NCBI RefSeq assembly: GCF_003233655.1
Contig: NZ_CP029833.1
Coordinates: 124,001-188,000, forward strand
DNA from: Azospirillum ramasamyi
GTDB taxonomy: Bacteria; Pseudomonadota; Alphaproteobacteria; Azospirillales; Azospirillaceae
Reading direction: 5' to 3'
DNA length: 64,000 nucleotides
The position numbers and the translations under genes were made by a program. Positions 18,580-26,440 of the stretch are shown here, in pieces. The notes beneath the pieces were generated by a model, which was not told the origin of the DNA, did no database searches, and worked only from the letters and a program-made list of their open reading frames with translations. Positions within the stretch are counted from its first letter, which is position 1. Every line of letters begins with the position of its first letter.

Positions 18580-19902
18580 ATGTCCATCATGACCGACAGC
18601 GGCGTGAACCAGACCAAGGCCGGCATGGACCGCTACGAGTTCGCCAGCCGCGACGAGATCACGGCGATGCAGACGGAGCGGCTGGCATGGTCGCTCCGTC
18701 ATTCCTACGCCAACGTCGAATCCTTCCGCGCCAAGTGCGAGGCGAAGGGCGTCCATCCCGACGACTTCAAGGAACTGAAGGATCTGGCGCTGTTCCCCTT
18801 CACCGTGAAGGACGACCTGCGCCGCGCCTACCCCTACGGCATGTTCGCCGTGCCGATGGAGGACATCGTGCGCGTCCATGCCTCCAGCGGCACCACCGGG
18901 CGGCCGACGGTGGTCGGCTACACCAAGGGCGACATCGACGTGTGGGCGGAAGTCGTCGCCCGCTCGATCCGCGCGGCGGGCGGCACGCGCAACGACATCG
19001 TCCACATCGCCTACGGCTACGGCCTGTTCACCGGCGGCCTCGGCGCCCATTACGGGGCGGAGCGGCTGGGCTGCGCCGTGGTGCCGATGTCGGGCGGCCA
19101 GACCGAGAAGCAGGTCCAGCTGATCCGGGACTTCAAGCCGACCATCATCATGGTCACGCCGTCCTACATGCTGAACATCGCCGACGAGATGCGCCGCCAG
19201 GGCATCGACCCGCGCGGCACCAGCCTGCGCGTCGGCATCTTCGGCGCCGAGCCCTGGACCGGCGCGCTGCGCGAGGAGATCGAGCGCACCTTCAACATCC
19301 ACGCGGTGGACATCTACGGCCTGTCGGAGGTGATGGGGCCGGGCGTCGCGTCCGAATGCGTGGAGACCAAGGACGGCCCGGTGATCTGGGAGGACCATTT
19401 CTATCCCGAGATCATCGACCCCGACACCGGCGAGGTGCTGCCCGACGGCTCCTACGGCGAACTGGTCTTCACCACGCTGACCAAGCAGGGCATGCCGGTC
19501 ATCCGCTACCGCACCCGCGACCTGACCCGGCTGCTGCCGCCCACCGCCCGCGGCATGCGGCGGATGGACAAGATCACCGGCCGCTCCGACGACATGCTCA
19601 TCATCCGCGGCGTGAACGTCTTCCCGACCCAGGTCGAGGAGCTGATCTGCAAGATCCCCGCCCTCGCCCCCCATTACGAGCTGGTGGTGAGCCGCGACGG
19701 GCACATGGACAACCTCGCCGTCCGGGTGGAGATGCACGAGGACATCCACCCGTCGGAATGGGAGGGCCACGCCAAGCACCTGCAGCATTCGATCAAGTCG
19801 CTGATCGGCATCAGCACCCGCGTCGAGATCGTCGAACCCGGCGGCATCGCCCGCTCCATCGGCAAGGCCAAGCGCGTGCAGGATCTGCGTCCGAAGGGCT
19901 GA
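18580..19902 (+). CDS. paaK: Phenylacetate-CoA ligase PaaK
   Basis: PaaK activates phenylacetate with ATP to phenylacetyl-CoA, the first step of the pathway. The 440-residue protein carries the adenylate-forming P-loop HASSGTTGRPTVVGYTKGD, the YGLSEVMGPGVASEC motif, and the C-terminal hinge DKITGRSDDMLIIRGVNVFP with SIGKAKRV near the end. Normal length. It is the last gene of the operon and is followed directly by a perfect hairpin and repeat copy A. Confidence 0.97.
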   Translation: MSIMTDSGVNQTKAGMDRYEFASRDEITAMQTERLAWSLRHSYANVESFRAKCEAKGVHPDDFKELKDLALFPFTVKDDLRRAYPYGMFAVPMEDIVRVHASSGTTGRPTVVGYTKGDIDVWAEVVARSIRAAGGTRNDIVHIAYGYGLFTGGLGAHYGAERLGCAVVPMSGGQTEKQVQLIRDFKPTIIMVTPSYMLNIADEMRRQGIDPRGTSLRVGIFGAEPWTGALREEIERTFNIHAVDIYGLSEVMGPGVASECVETKDGPVIWEDHFYPEIIDPDTGEVLPDGSYGELVFTTLTKQGMPVIRYRTRDLTRLLPPTARGMRRMDKITGRSDDMLIIRGVNVFPTQVEELICKIPALAPHYELVVSRDGHMDNLAVRVEMHEDIHPSEWEGHAKHLQHSIKSLIGISTRVEIVEPGGIARSIGKAKRVQDLRPKG

Positions 19903-19929
19903 TACCGCCGAGCCTTACGCTCGGCGGTA
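19903..19929 (+). terminator. Perfect hairpin ending the paa operon
   Basis: TACCGCCGAGC and GCTCGGCGGTA form a perfect 11-bp stem with the 5-nt loop CTTAC, starting at the base after the paaK stop codon. There is no U-run. The right arm runs into the edge of the dispersed repeat copy A. Confidence 0.7.
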
Positions 19930-20042
19930 AGGGCCGCGACCGAGGCCCCGCAGGCCCATGCCTGCGAAGGCAAGCGGCCGGACGGCCGCGCCCGCCGTTC
20001 GAGGGCGGGCGTAAAGCCCGACATGTCAGGCTTTATGCCCGA
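19926..20042 (+). repeat. Dispersed structured intergenic repeat, copy A
   Basis: About 115 bp that recurs in inverted orientation at 34921-35034 with only scattered substitutions, a 2-bp gap and a 6-bp gap (about nine in ten positions agree by eye). It folds into several stems: CGCAGGC-CCAT-GCCTGCG, GCGGCCG-GA-CGGCCGC, and a long arm pairing GGGCGTAAAGCC with GGCTTTATGCCC around a 10-nt loop. Both copies sit between convergent genes, here paaK and marC. It resembles REP/BIME-type elements or a bidirectional terminator. Confidence 0.85.
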
Positions 20043-20051
20043 TAAGAAGAC

Positions 20052-20714
20052 TCAGCCCTTCTGCGACAGCAGCGGGAAGGCGTCCAGAACACCGGTCAGC
20101 AGGATCTGGACGCCGACGCAGAACAGCAGGAAGGCGAACAGCCGGGTCAGCACCCGCACCCGCCGCGGGCCGAGAAAGGCGACGATGCGGTCGGCGGAGC
20201 GGTAGGACAGCCAGATCAGCGCGGCGATCGCCAGCGCCGCCCCCGACATGCCCAGGAAGAACTCCATCAGCGCGCCGGACCCGCTCGCCGGGCGGGTGGA
20301 ACCGAGTGCGATGGCGACGGCGATGGTGCCCGGCCCGGTGGTGAAGGGAATCGTCATCGGGAAGAAGGCCGATTCCGCCAGCCGGTCGTTATCGCCGGTC
20401 GGGGCCGCCTGTTCCTGCTTGCGCTCCTCGTGCCGTTCCGGCGCGGTCAGCAGCGCCCAGGCCCGTTCGGCGACGACGAAGCCGCCGGCGATCCGCAGCG
20501 CCGCCATCGACACGCCGAAGAAGTTCAGCACATAGGCGCCCGCCCACAGCGCGGTCAGCATGACGATGGCCGAATAGAGGCTGACCAGCCCGGCCAGCCA
20601 CGCCCGGTCGCGCGGACTGCTGTCCGCCGTCACCTGGCTGAAGATCAGCGCCATCGCCAGCGGATTGACGATGGAGAACAGGGCGGTGAAGGCGAGCAGG
20701 AAACTGTCGAGCAT
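20052..20714 (-). CDS. MarC-family inner-membrane protein
   Basis: MarC/UPF0056 proteins are small integral membrane proteins of unknown function. The 220-residue product has about six hydrophobic segments, begins LLAFTALFSIVNPLAMALIF (the family's N-terminal helix with the conserved NP), and has the second signature FFPMTIPFTTGPGTIAVAIA. A polar loop (about 92-110, RHEERKQEQAAP) lies between the halves. It stands alone on the - strand, convergent with paaK across repeat copy A. Confidence 0.9.
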   Translation of the reverse strand: MLDSFLLAFTALFSIVNPLAMALIFSQVTADSSPRDRAWLAGLVSLYSAIVMLTALWAGAYVLNFFGVSMAALRIAGGFVVAERAWALLTAPERHEERKQEQAAPTGDNDRLAESAFFPMTIPFTTGPGTIAVAIALGSTRPASGSGALMEFFLGMSGAALAIAALIWLSYRSADRIVAFLGPRRVRVLTRLFAFLLFCVGVQILLTGVLDAFPLLSQKG

Positions 20715-20935
20715 GGGAACCAGGAGTTCATTGGCCGTCCCGACAGTTAGCGGCGACGGGGCGGGACTGGCAAGGACATAGGTTCCCTCTCCCCAACCAC
20801 CAATCCCCCTCTCCTAGGAGGAAAGGGAGCCATTCCCGTCCCTGCCTGAAAATTCACCACCCACTCAGCCTCAGCCCGAAAATTGTGCGCGCCTGACGAA
20901 ACGCACGCGGACGAACATTGTCCGCCCCGTCAGTT
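20715..20935. other. Intergenic region between marC and the ABC transporter
   Basis: About 220 bp with no supported gene. It holds C- and G-rich stretches around 20780-20830 (with a CTCCTAGGAG palindrome at about 20812-20821) and presumably the marC promoter. The shared operator and sigma54 promoter of the transporter follow and are listed separately. Confidence 0.5.
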
Positions 20936-20953
20936 CCTGTCCCAACGGACAGG
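20936..20953. promoter_or_regulatory. Palindromic operator shared with the preT operon
   Basis: CCTGTCC-CAAC-GGACAGG is an inverted repeat with 7-bp arms. The stretch 20928-20957 (from CGTCAGTTC to TTTT) matches 37203-37232, before preT, at nearly all positions: the CGTCAGTTCCTG lead and the TTTT tail are the same, with changes limited to symmetric positions in the palindrome and one after it. The spacing and the CTG-N10-CAG shape recall the RutR site TTGACC-N4-GGTCAA. It is the likely site of the RutR-like regulator encoded at 41327-42034. Confidence 0.65.
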
Positions 20954-21008
20954 TTTTAAAACTGCCGAATCAATCCAGTAGCCACCAGCACTCCCACCGC
21001 CGCGCCGT

Positions 21009-21025
21009 CTGGCTCGCTTCTTGCT
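21009..21025 (+). promoter_or_regulatory. Sigma54 (RpoN) -24/-12 promoter of the ABC transporter
   Basis: CTGGCTCG-CTTC-TTGCT matches the RpoN consensus YTGGCACG-N4-TTGCW with one change (A to T). The invariant GG (21011-21012) and GC (21023-21024) are exactly 10 bp apart. A start of transcription near 21036 would leave a leader of about 30 nt before the GTG at 21068. It suggests nitrogen control through an enhancer-binding protein such as NtrC. Confidence 0.7.
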
Positions 21026-21067
21026 CCCGTCCCCCGCGACAGACGACAACGCGAAGGGACGAACGCC

Positions 21068-21904
21068 GTGCCAGCCGCCCAGCCCGCACCGCTCACTCTG
21101 GGTCCGCCTGCCACCCAGGCGGCGCCGCGCACCATCGTCGACATCCGCAACCTGACCCTGACCTATCAGGCCGCCGACCATCCGGTCTACGCACTGAGCG
21201 ACGTCAGCCTGTCCATTTCCAAGGGCGACTTCATCTCGCTGATCGGCCCCAGCGGCTGCGGCAAGACGACCCTGATGCGGGTGGTCGCCGACCTGGAACA
21301 GCCGACCTCCGGCGAGGTGACGGTCAACGGCATGACGCCGGAACAGGCACGGCTGAAGCGGGCCTATGGCTATGTCTTCCAGGCCCCGGCGCTCTATCCG
21401 TGGCGCAGTGTGGAGCGCAACGTCACGCTGCCGCTGGAGATCATGGGTCTGCCCAAGGCCGAACGGCAAGCCCGCGCCCGCGAACAGCTGGAACTGGTCG
21501 GCCTGGCGGGATTCGAGCGCAAATTCCCCTGGCAGCTGTCGGGCGGCATGCAGCAGCGGGTGTCCATCGCCCGCGCTCTCGCCTTCAATCCCGACCTGCT
21601 CTTGATGGACGAGCCGTTCGGCGCGCTCGACGAGATCACCCGCGACCACCTGAATTTGCAGCTCACCCGCCTGTGGCTCAGCACCCGCAAGACCTGCATC
21701 TTCGTCACCCATTCCATCGCCGAGGCGGTGTTCCTCTCCACCCGCATCGTGGTGATGAGCCCGCGGCCCGGCCGCATCCTCGACGTCATCGACTGCGACC
21801 TGCCGCGCGAGCGCAGGCTGGACATCCGCGAAAGCCCGGAATTCCAGCGCATCGCCCACCGCGTCCGCGAAGGGCTGATGGAGGGCCACAGCTATGACGA
21901 CTAA
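21068..21904 (+). CDS. ABC transporter ATP-binding protein, SsuB/TauB/ThiZ type
   Basis: The 278-residue ATPase shows Walker A GPSGCGKTT, Q-loop FQAPALYPW, signature LSGGMQQRVSIARAL, Walker B LLMDEPFGALDE and the H-loop VTHSIAEA. It belongs to the nitrate/taurine/NMT1-type import family. The GTG start at 21068 has GAAGGGA upstream. It shares the operon with two permeases and an NMT1/THI5-like binding protein. The upstream sigma54 promoter and RutR-like operator point to a pyrimidine-type substrate; thiamine precursor uptake is the alternative, but no TPP riboswitch is seen. Confidence 0.92.
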   Translation: MPAAQPAPLTLGPPATQAAPRTIVDIRNLTLTYQAADHPVYALSDVSLSISKGDFISLIGPSGCGKTTLMRVVADLEQPTSGEVTVNGMTPEQARLKRAYGYVFQAPALYPWRSVERNVTLPLEIMGLPKAERQARAREQLELVGLAGFERKFPWQLSGGMQQRVSIARALAFNPDLLLMDEPFGALDEITRDHLNLQLTRLWLSTRKTCIFVTHSIAEAVFLSTRIVVMSPRPGRILDVIDCDLPRERRLDIRESPEFQRIAHRVREGLMEGHSYDD

Positions 21905-22766
21905 GGGCTCCTTGCCGGTGGCGGTCATGGCGCTGGCGGTGCTGGTGCTGTGGTATTCGGGGGCCGTCTGGCTGAACGCGCCGATGGCGGCGGATGCGCT
22001 GAACCGCGCCGGCCAAAGCTGGACCGCCGCCGACCTGATCCGCGCCACGCTGGCGATGAAGCGGCCGATCCTGCCGACGCCGGACCAGGTGGCGCTCGAC
22101 CTCTACAACTCCCTGACCGGCCATCCGGTGACCAGCATCCGCAATCTGCTCTACCACACCGGCGTCACCGCCGGGGCGGCGCTGGCCGGCTTCGGCATGG
22201 GGGTGGTGCTGGGCGTGGCGCTGGCGGCGGGGATCGTCCAGGCGCGCACGCTGGAATCGAGCCTGCTGCCCTGGGTCATCGCCTCCCAGACCGTGCCGAT
22301 CCTGGCCATCGCGCCGATGATCGTGGTGATCCTCGGCAACATCGGCTTCACCGGCCTGCTGCCCAAGGCGATCATCGCCATGTATCTGTGCTTCTTCCCG
22401 ATCACCATCGGCATGGTCAAGGGACTGCGCTCCGCCGATCCGCTGACGCTGGACCTGATGCGGACCTACAGCGCCGGGACGGCCCAGACCTTCCGCCTGC
22501 TGCGCCTGCCGGCCTCCCTGCCCTACCTGTTCACCAGCCTGAAGATCGCGGTCGCCGCCAGCGTCGTCGGCGCCATCGTCGCGGAGCTGCCGACCGGCGG
22601 GCAGGCGGGCTTGGGCGCCCGGCTGCTGTCCGGCTCCTATTACGGCCAGACCGTGCAGATCTGGAGCGCGCTGGTGATGGCCGCGCTGCTGAGCGTCACG
22701 CTGGTCGGCGCGGTCGGGCTGGCCGAGCGGGCGCTGCTGCCGGGCGGCCGGGGAGGCGCGCGATGA
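21894..22766 (+). CDS. ABC transporter permease, SsuC/ThiX type (first)
   Basis: A 290-residue membrane protein with six or so hydrophobic segments and the BPD_transp_1 core (TSIRNLLYHTGVTAGAALAG, then VPILAIAPMIVV and an EAA-type loop around MRTYSAGTAQTFRLLRLPAS). It has an N-terminal helix with a long polar segment after it. It overlaps the ATPase gene by 11 bp and the next permease by 4 bp (ATGA), so translation is probably coupled. Two different permeases suggest a heterodimeric pore. Confidence 0.9.
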   Translation: MTTKGSLPVAVMALAVLVLWYSGAVWLNAPMAADALNRAGQSWTAADLIRATLAMKRPILPTPDQVALDLYNSLTGHPVTSIRNLLYHTGVTAGAALAGFGMGVVLGVALAAGIVQARTLESSLLPWVIASQTVPILAIAPMIVVILGNIGFTGLLPKAIIAMYLCFFPITIGMVKGLRSADPLTLDLMRTYSAGTAQTFRLLRLPASLPYLFTSLKIAVAASVVGAIVAELPTGGQAGLGARLLSGSYYGQTVQIWSALVMAALLSVTLVGAVGLAERALLPGGRGGAR

Positions 22767-23893
22767 GCCCTTCCACCAACAGCCGCCCCAATACGGCCCG
22801 CCCCGATATGGCGCCCTGGCCGCTCGTCATGCTGGCCGCCCCGCTGCTGCCCTTCGCCGTCCGGGATGGCGGCGCCCTGTTCGTGGCGCAGTTGCCGGCC
22901 GCATCGATCCTGTTCGCGGTGACCGTTGCCGCCATCCTCGCGCGCCGCCTGCCCGGCTCCGCTTTGGGAGAGGCTTTGCTGCTGCTGGCCGGCGTCGCCG
23001 CCGCCTATGCCGCGCCGCTGGTTCTGCTGAACCAGGGCCATGGCGTCGCCCAGGCCGGCGGGCTGTGGGTCTATGTGGCCGGCGCTACCCTGCTGCTGTG
23101 GCGGGTGCTGGCACTGCTGGCGGAGGTGAGCGGTCCGGCGCGGCTGGCCGGTCCGGCCCTGTTCGGATTGGCGCTGGTGATGCTGTGGGAGATCCTGACC
23201 CGCGGTTTCCAGGTGCCGGCCATCCTGCTGCCGCCGCCCAGCGCGGTGCTGGCCGCCTTCGCCGCCCATGCCGCCGATCTGTGGGACGATTTCCGCCAGA
23301 CGGTGCTGATCTCCGTCCTGCGCGGCTATCTGATCGGCTGCGGCGCCGGCTTCCTCGTGGCGATCCTGGCCGACCGGGTGCCCTTCCTGGCACGCGGGCT
23401 GCTGCCGCTCGGCAATCTCGCCAGCGCCGTGCCGGTGGTGGGCATCGCGCCGATCATGGTGATGTGGTTCGGCTTCGACTGGCAGTCCAAGGCCGCCGTC
23501 ATCGTGGTGATGACCTTCTTCCCCATGCTGATCAACACGCTGGCCGGGCTGCGGAGCGCCGAGCGCATCCAGCTCGACCTGATGCGGTCCTACGGCGCCG
23601 GCTATTGGCGGACGCTGGCGATGCTGCGGCTTCCCTGCGCCTTGCCCTTTTTGTTCAACGGACTGAAGATCAACTCCACCTTGGCTTTGATCGGAGCCAT
23701 CGTCGCCGAGTTCTTCGGGACGCCGGTGGTGGGGATGGGCTTCCGCATCTCCACCCAGGTCGCCCGGATGAATCTGGATGTCGTGTGGGCGACGATCGCC
23801 GTCGCCGCGCTTACCGGATCGCTGCTTTACGGCGCATTGGCGCTGGCGGAGCGGCGCGTCACCGCCTGGCACCCGTCTTTGCGCAAACGCTGA
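22763..23893 (+). CDS. ABC transporter permease, SsuC/ThiX type (second)
   Basis: The 376-residue permease is longer than the first because of an extra N-terminal hydrophobic part (about 15-125, four likely membrane segments) ahead of the usual BPD_transp_1 core. The core shows VPVVGIAPIMVMWFGFDWQS and an EAA-type loop at MRSYGAGYWRTLAMLRLPCA. The start is ATG 22763, overlapping the previous stop. The added segments are seen in some permeases of NMT1-type systems. It should pair with the 290-residue permease. Confidence 0.9.
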   Translation: MSPSTNSRPNTARPDMAPWPLVMLAAPLLPFAVRDGGALFVAQLPAASILFAVTVAAILARRLPGSALGEALLLLAGVAAAYAAPLVLLNQGHGVAQAGGLWVYVAGATLLLWRVLALLAEVSGPARLAGPALFGLALVMLWEILTRGFQVPAILLPPPSAVLAAFAAHAADLWDDFRQTVLISVLRGYLIGCGAGFLVAILADRVPFLARGLLPLGNLASAVPVVGIAPIMVMWFGFDWQSKAAVIVVMTFFPMLINTLAGLRSAERIQLDLMRSYGAGYWRTLAMLRLPCALPFLFNGLKINSTLALIGAIVAEFFGTPVVGMGFRISTQVARMNLDVVWATIAVAALTGSLLYGALALAERRVTAWHPSLRKR

Positions 23894-23944
23894 ACGCCTT
23901 GCTTCAAGCCAATCCAGACTCCAGCCAGAAGAGGATCGAACGCG

Positions 23945-24961
23945 ATGAAGACCCTTGCCTCCGCCGTCCTGCTCGCCGCCACCGCGCTCACCGGCCTCGC
24001 CGGCTGGGGAACGCCGGCCGCCGCCGCCGATCCGCTGACGCTGCAACTGAAATGGGTAACCCAGGCCCAGTTCGCCGGCTATTACGTCGCGGCGGCCAAG
24101 GGCTTCTACAAGGACGCCGGGCTGGACGTCACCATCAAGGCCGGCGGTCCCGACATCAATCCGACCCAGGTCATCGCCGCCGGCGGCGCCGACGTGATCG
24201 TCGATTGGATGCCGTCGGCGCTCGCCAGCCGCGAAAAGGGCGTTCCGCTGGTCAACATCGCCCAGATGTTCCAGAAGTCGGGCATGATGCTGACCTGCCG
24301 CAAGGACGCCAACATCAAGGATCCGAAGGACTTCAAGGGCAAGACGCTGGGCGTCTGGTTCTCCGGCAACGAATATCCGTTCCTGTCCTGGATGAGCAAG
24401 CTGGGCTATTCCACCTCCGGCTCCAACCCCGACGTGAAGGTGCTGAAGCAGGGTTTCAACGTCGACCCGCTGCTGCAGAAGCAGGCGGCCTGCATCTCCA
24501 CCATGACCTACAATGAATACTGGCAGCTGATCGAAGCCGGCATTAAGGCGGACGAGCTGACCGTCTTCAAGTACCAGGACCAGGGCGTCGCGACGCTGGA
24601 GGACGGCCTCTACGCCACGGAAAAGGCGCTGTCCGATCCCAGGACGGTGGAAAAGCTGGCGAAGTTCGTGAAGGCCTCGGCCAAGGGCTGGGAATATGCC
24701 GCCAAGAACCAGGAGGAGGCGGTGAAGATCGTGCTGGAGAACGACACCACCGGCGCCCAGACCGAGGAACACCAGACCACCATGATGCAGGAGGTCGCCA
24801 AGCTGATCGACGGCGGCGCCAAGGGCACCGGCTATCTCGACACGGCCGACTTCAACCGCACGGTGGACATCCTGATGTCGGGCGCCTCTGCGCCGGTGAT
24901 CTCCAGGAAGCCGGAGGGCGCCTACAGCCACGCGGTGTTCGACGCGGCGGCCAAGCTGTAA
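23945..24961 (+). CDS. NMT1/THI5-like periplasmic substrate-binding protein
   Basis: A 338-residue binding protein with a signal peptide (MKTLASAVLLAATALTG, cleavage after AAA near residue 27). The mature start LTLQLKWVTQAQFAGYYVAA followed by KGFYKDAGLDV is the NMT1/THI5 family signature, used for pyrimidine-like ligands such as HMP and for riboflavin or other heterocycles. It is the last gene of the operon; a stem-loop at 24974-25019 follows. Linking it to pyrimidine bases rests on the shared upstream elements with the preT operon. Confidence 0.92.
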   Translation: MKTLASAVLLAATALTGLAGWGTPAAAADPLTLQLKWVTQAQFAGYYVAAAKGFYKDAGLDVTIKAGGPDINPTQVIAAGGADVIVDWMPSALASREKGVPLVNIAQMFQKSGMMLTCRKDANIKDPKDFKGKTLGVWFSGNEYPFLSWMSKLGYSTSGSNPDVKVLKQGFNVDPLLQKQAACISTMTYNEYWQLIEAGIKADELTVFKYQDQGVATLEDGLYATEKALSDPRTVEKLAKFVKASAKGWEYAAKNQEEAVKIVLENDTTGAQTEEHQTTMMQEVAKLIDGGAKGTGYLDTADFNRTVDILMSGASAPVISRKPEGAYSHAVFDAAAKL

Positions 24962-24973
24962 GGGGAGCGTCAC

Positions 24974-25019
24974 GGGCCCTGGGGGAGCGGGCGTCGCGGA
25001 CGATCCCTCCCCCAAGCCC
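24974..25019 (+). terminator. Stem-loop after the ABC transporter operon
   Basis: GGGC with GCCC and GGGGGAG (24981-24987) with CTCCCCC (25007-25013) form nested stems around a 19-nt loop, starting 13 bp after the stop codon of the binding protein. It probably ends the transporter transcript before gntR1. Confidence 0.5.
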
Positions 25020-25083
25020 TTGCCCGCACAAGACAAAATTGCATTTCTTCCGGCAAAAGACTTTCCGCATGGGGAGCGCAAGA

Positions 25084-25095
25084 GATATATTAGTA
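25084..25095. promoter_or_regulatory. GntR operator-like site upstream of gntR1
   Basis: GATATATTAGTA, 22 bp before the start codon of the GntR gene at 25118, is one of four related AT-rich sites in the uronate region (others at 26429, 26564 and 29766). Its position suggests autoregulation. Confidence 0.5.
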
Positions 25096-25117
25096 AGCAC
25101 GGCGTCACGCCGCTGAC

Positions 25118-25888
25118 ATGAACGGATCGAACATGGACTCCAACGCGGGCGATATGAATCCGGCGGATGCGACGGCAACGGCGCGCCGCCGCCGCCGGCC
25201 CGCCAGCGCCAGGGCCCGGCCGGCCCATCGCGGCGGCACCGTGTCGGGCGCGATCTACCGCGACCTGCGCGACGAAATCGTTTCCCTGCACCGCAAGCCG
25301 GGTGAACCGCTGATCGAAAAGGAGGTGGCGGACAGCTATGGCGTCAGCCGCACGCCGGTGCGCGAGGCGATGCTGAAGCTGGCCGACGAAGGGCTGGTGG
25401 AGGTGTTCCCGCAATCCGGCACCTTCGTCGCCCGCATTCCCTTGAGCGCCTTGCCCGAGGCCATCGCCATCCGCCGCGCGCTGGAGGAGGCGACGGTGCG
25501 CTATGCCGCCGAACAGGCGACCGGCAGCCAGGTGGCCCGCCTGCGCGCCAACCTGGAACTGCAGCGGGAAATGCAGGAGACCGGCAATTTCGACGGCTTC
25601 CACGATGCCGACGAGGATTTCCACGCGCTTCTGGCGGAGATATCCGGCTATCCCGGCTTCTGGACGCTGACCCAGCAGGTGAAGCGGCAGGTCGACCGCT
25701 ACCGCCACCTGACGCTGCCGGTGGCCGGCCGGATGGAGAAGGCCCTTGCCGAACACGGCGCCGTCGTCGAGGCGATCGCCGCCCGCGACCCGGACCGCGC
25801 CGTCGCCGAGCTGCGCCGCCACCTGACCGACCTTCAGCTGGGCATCGCCGACGTCCAGCGGATCAATCCGCAATATTTCACCGACTGA
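25118..25888 (+). CDS. GntR/FadR-family regulator (first paralogue) of the uronate cluster
   Basis: The 256-residue protein has an N-terminal Arg/Ala-rich tail (to about 40), a GntR winged helix (about 45-110; recognition helix YGVSRTPVREAMLKLADEGL), and an FCD effector domain (about 115-240). It is closely similar to the regulator at 28784-29554 over most of its length; the recognition helices differ at one position. The FCD group often binds uronates or KDG-type ligands. Start ATG 25118; ATG 25133 is possible. A GATATATTAGTA site lies directly upstream. Confidence 0.88.
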   Translation: MNGSNMDSNAGDMNPADATATARRRRRPASARARPAHRGGTVSGAIYRDLRDEIVSLHRKPGEPLIEKEVADSYGVSRTPVREAMLKLADEGLVEVFPQSGTFVARIPLSALPEAIAIRRALEEATVRYAAEQATGSQVARLRANLELQREMQETGNFDGFHDADEDFHALLAEISGYPGFWTLTQQVKRQVDRYRHLTLPVAGRMEKALAEHGAVVEAIAARDPDRAVAELRRHLTDLQLGIADVQRINPQYFTD

Positions 25889-25910
25889 CGCCGGCGGCGC
25901 CCAGCCGCCC

Positions 25911-26357
25911 TCACACCTTCCGCGTCTCGTAATCGGTGAAGCTCGCCGCGCGCGGGACGTAGCCGCCGGCGAAATGCGGCGAGGACACGATCATGTCCGC
26001 GGTCGCCTCGTTGCAGGCCATCGGGATGTTGTACAGCGTGGCGAGGCGGGTCAGCGCCTTCACGTCGACGTCGTGCGGCTGGGCGGTCATCGGATCGACG
26101 AAGAAGACCAGCATGTCGATCCGCCCCTCCGCGATCATGGCGCCGATCTGCTGGTCGCCGCCGAGCGGACCGCTCTTCAGCGGGGTCACGTCCAGATTGG
26201 GATGGGCGGTACGCACCTTCTGGCCGGTGGTGCCGGTCGCCCAATAGGCGTGGCCGTCCAGCGCCGCGATGTTGGCGCCGATCCAGGCGATGAGATCCGC
26301 CTTGCGGGCGTCATGGGCGACGAGGGCGATGCGCTTGCGGGGCTGCTGGGCGGTCAT
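25911..26357 (-). CDS. mgsA: Methylglyoxal synthase MgsA
   Basis: MgsA converts dihydroxyacetone phosphate to methylglyoxal and phosphate. The 148-residue protein shows the family blocks IALVAHDARKADLIAW, TGTTGQKV, SGPLGGDQQIGAMIAEG and FVDPMTAQPHDVDVKAL, with the catalytic Asp in the LGGDQQ segment. ATG 26357 (MTAQQPRKR) is chosen, with GGAG upstream; the frame runs open to 26426. It lies between two uronate-pathway genes on the opposite strand, and an operator-like site at 26429 lies upstream of it. Confidence 0.93.
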   Translation of the reverse strand: MTAQQPRKRIALVAHDARKADLIAWIGANIAALDGHAYWATGTTGQKVRTAHPNLDVTPLKSGPLGGDQQIGAMIAEGRIDMLVFFVDPMTAQPHDVDVKALTRLATLYNIPMACNEATADMIVSSPHFAGGYVPRAASFTDYETRKV

Positions 26358-26428
26358 GGATCCGGTCTCCGGGGGAATGCCTCGTATCATCGAGCACAAG
26401 GCGGAACTTAGGCTCGGCGGCATCACTA

Positions 26429-26440
26429 CTGATATATCAG
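26429..26440. promoter_or_regulatory. GntR operator-like palindrome upstream of mgsA
   Basis: CTGATATATCAG is a perfect 12-bp palindrome, 72 bp upstream of the mgsA start codon in the divergent mgsA/kduI gap. It matches the consensus CTGATATATTAGTA drawn from the four sites in this region. Confidence 0.55.

Noticed and set aside
20715..21067. TPP riboswitch before the NMT1/THI5-type transporter
   Set aside because: No CTGAGA...ACC-type core was found in the gap; the shared operator and sigma54 promoter explain it better.
22640..25873. 1077-codon open frame on the - strand, the longest of its kind here
   Set aside because: It spans the second permease, the binding protein and gntR1, all well supported on the + strand. 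It is full of Gln/His/Gly runs and crosses two intergenic gaps without promoter or start signals.
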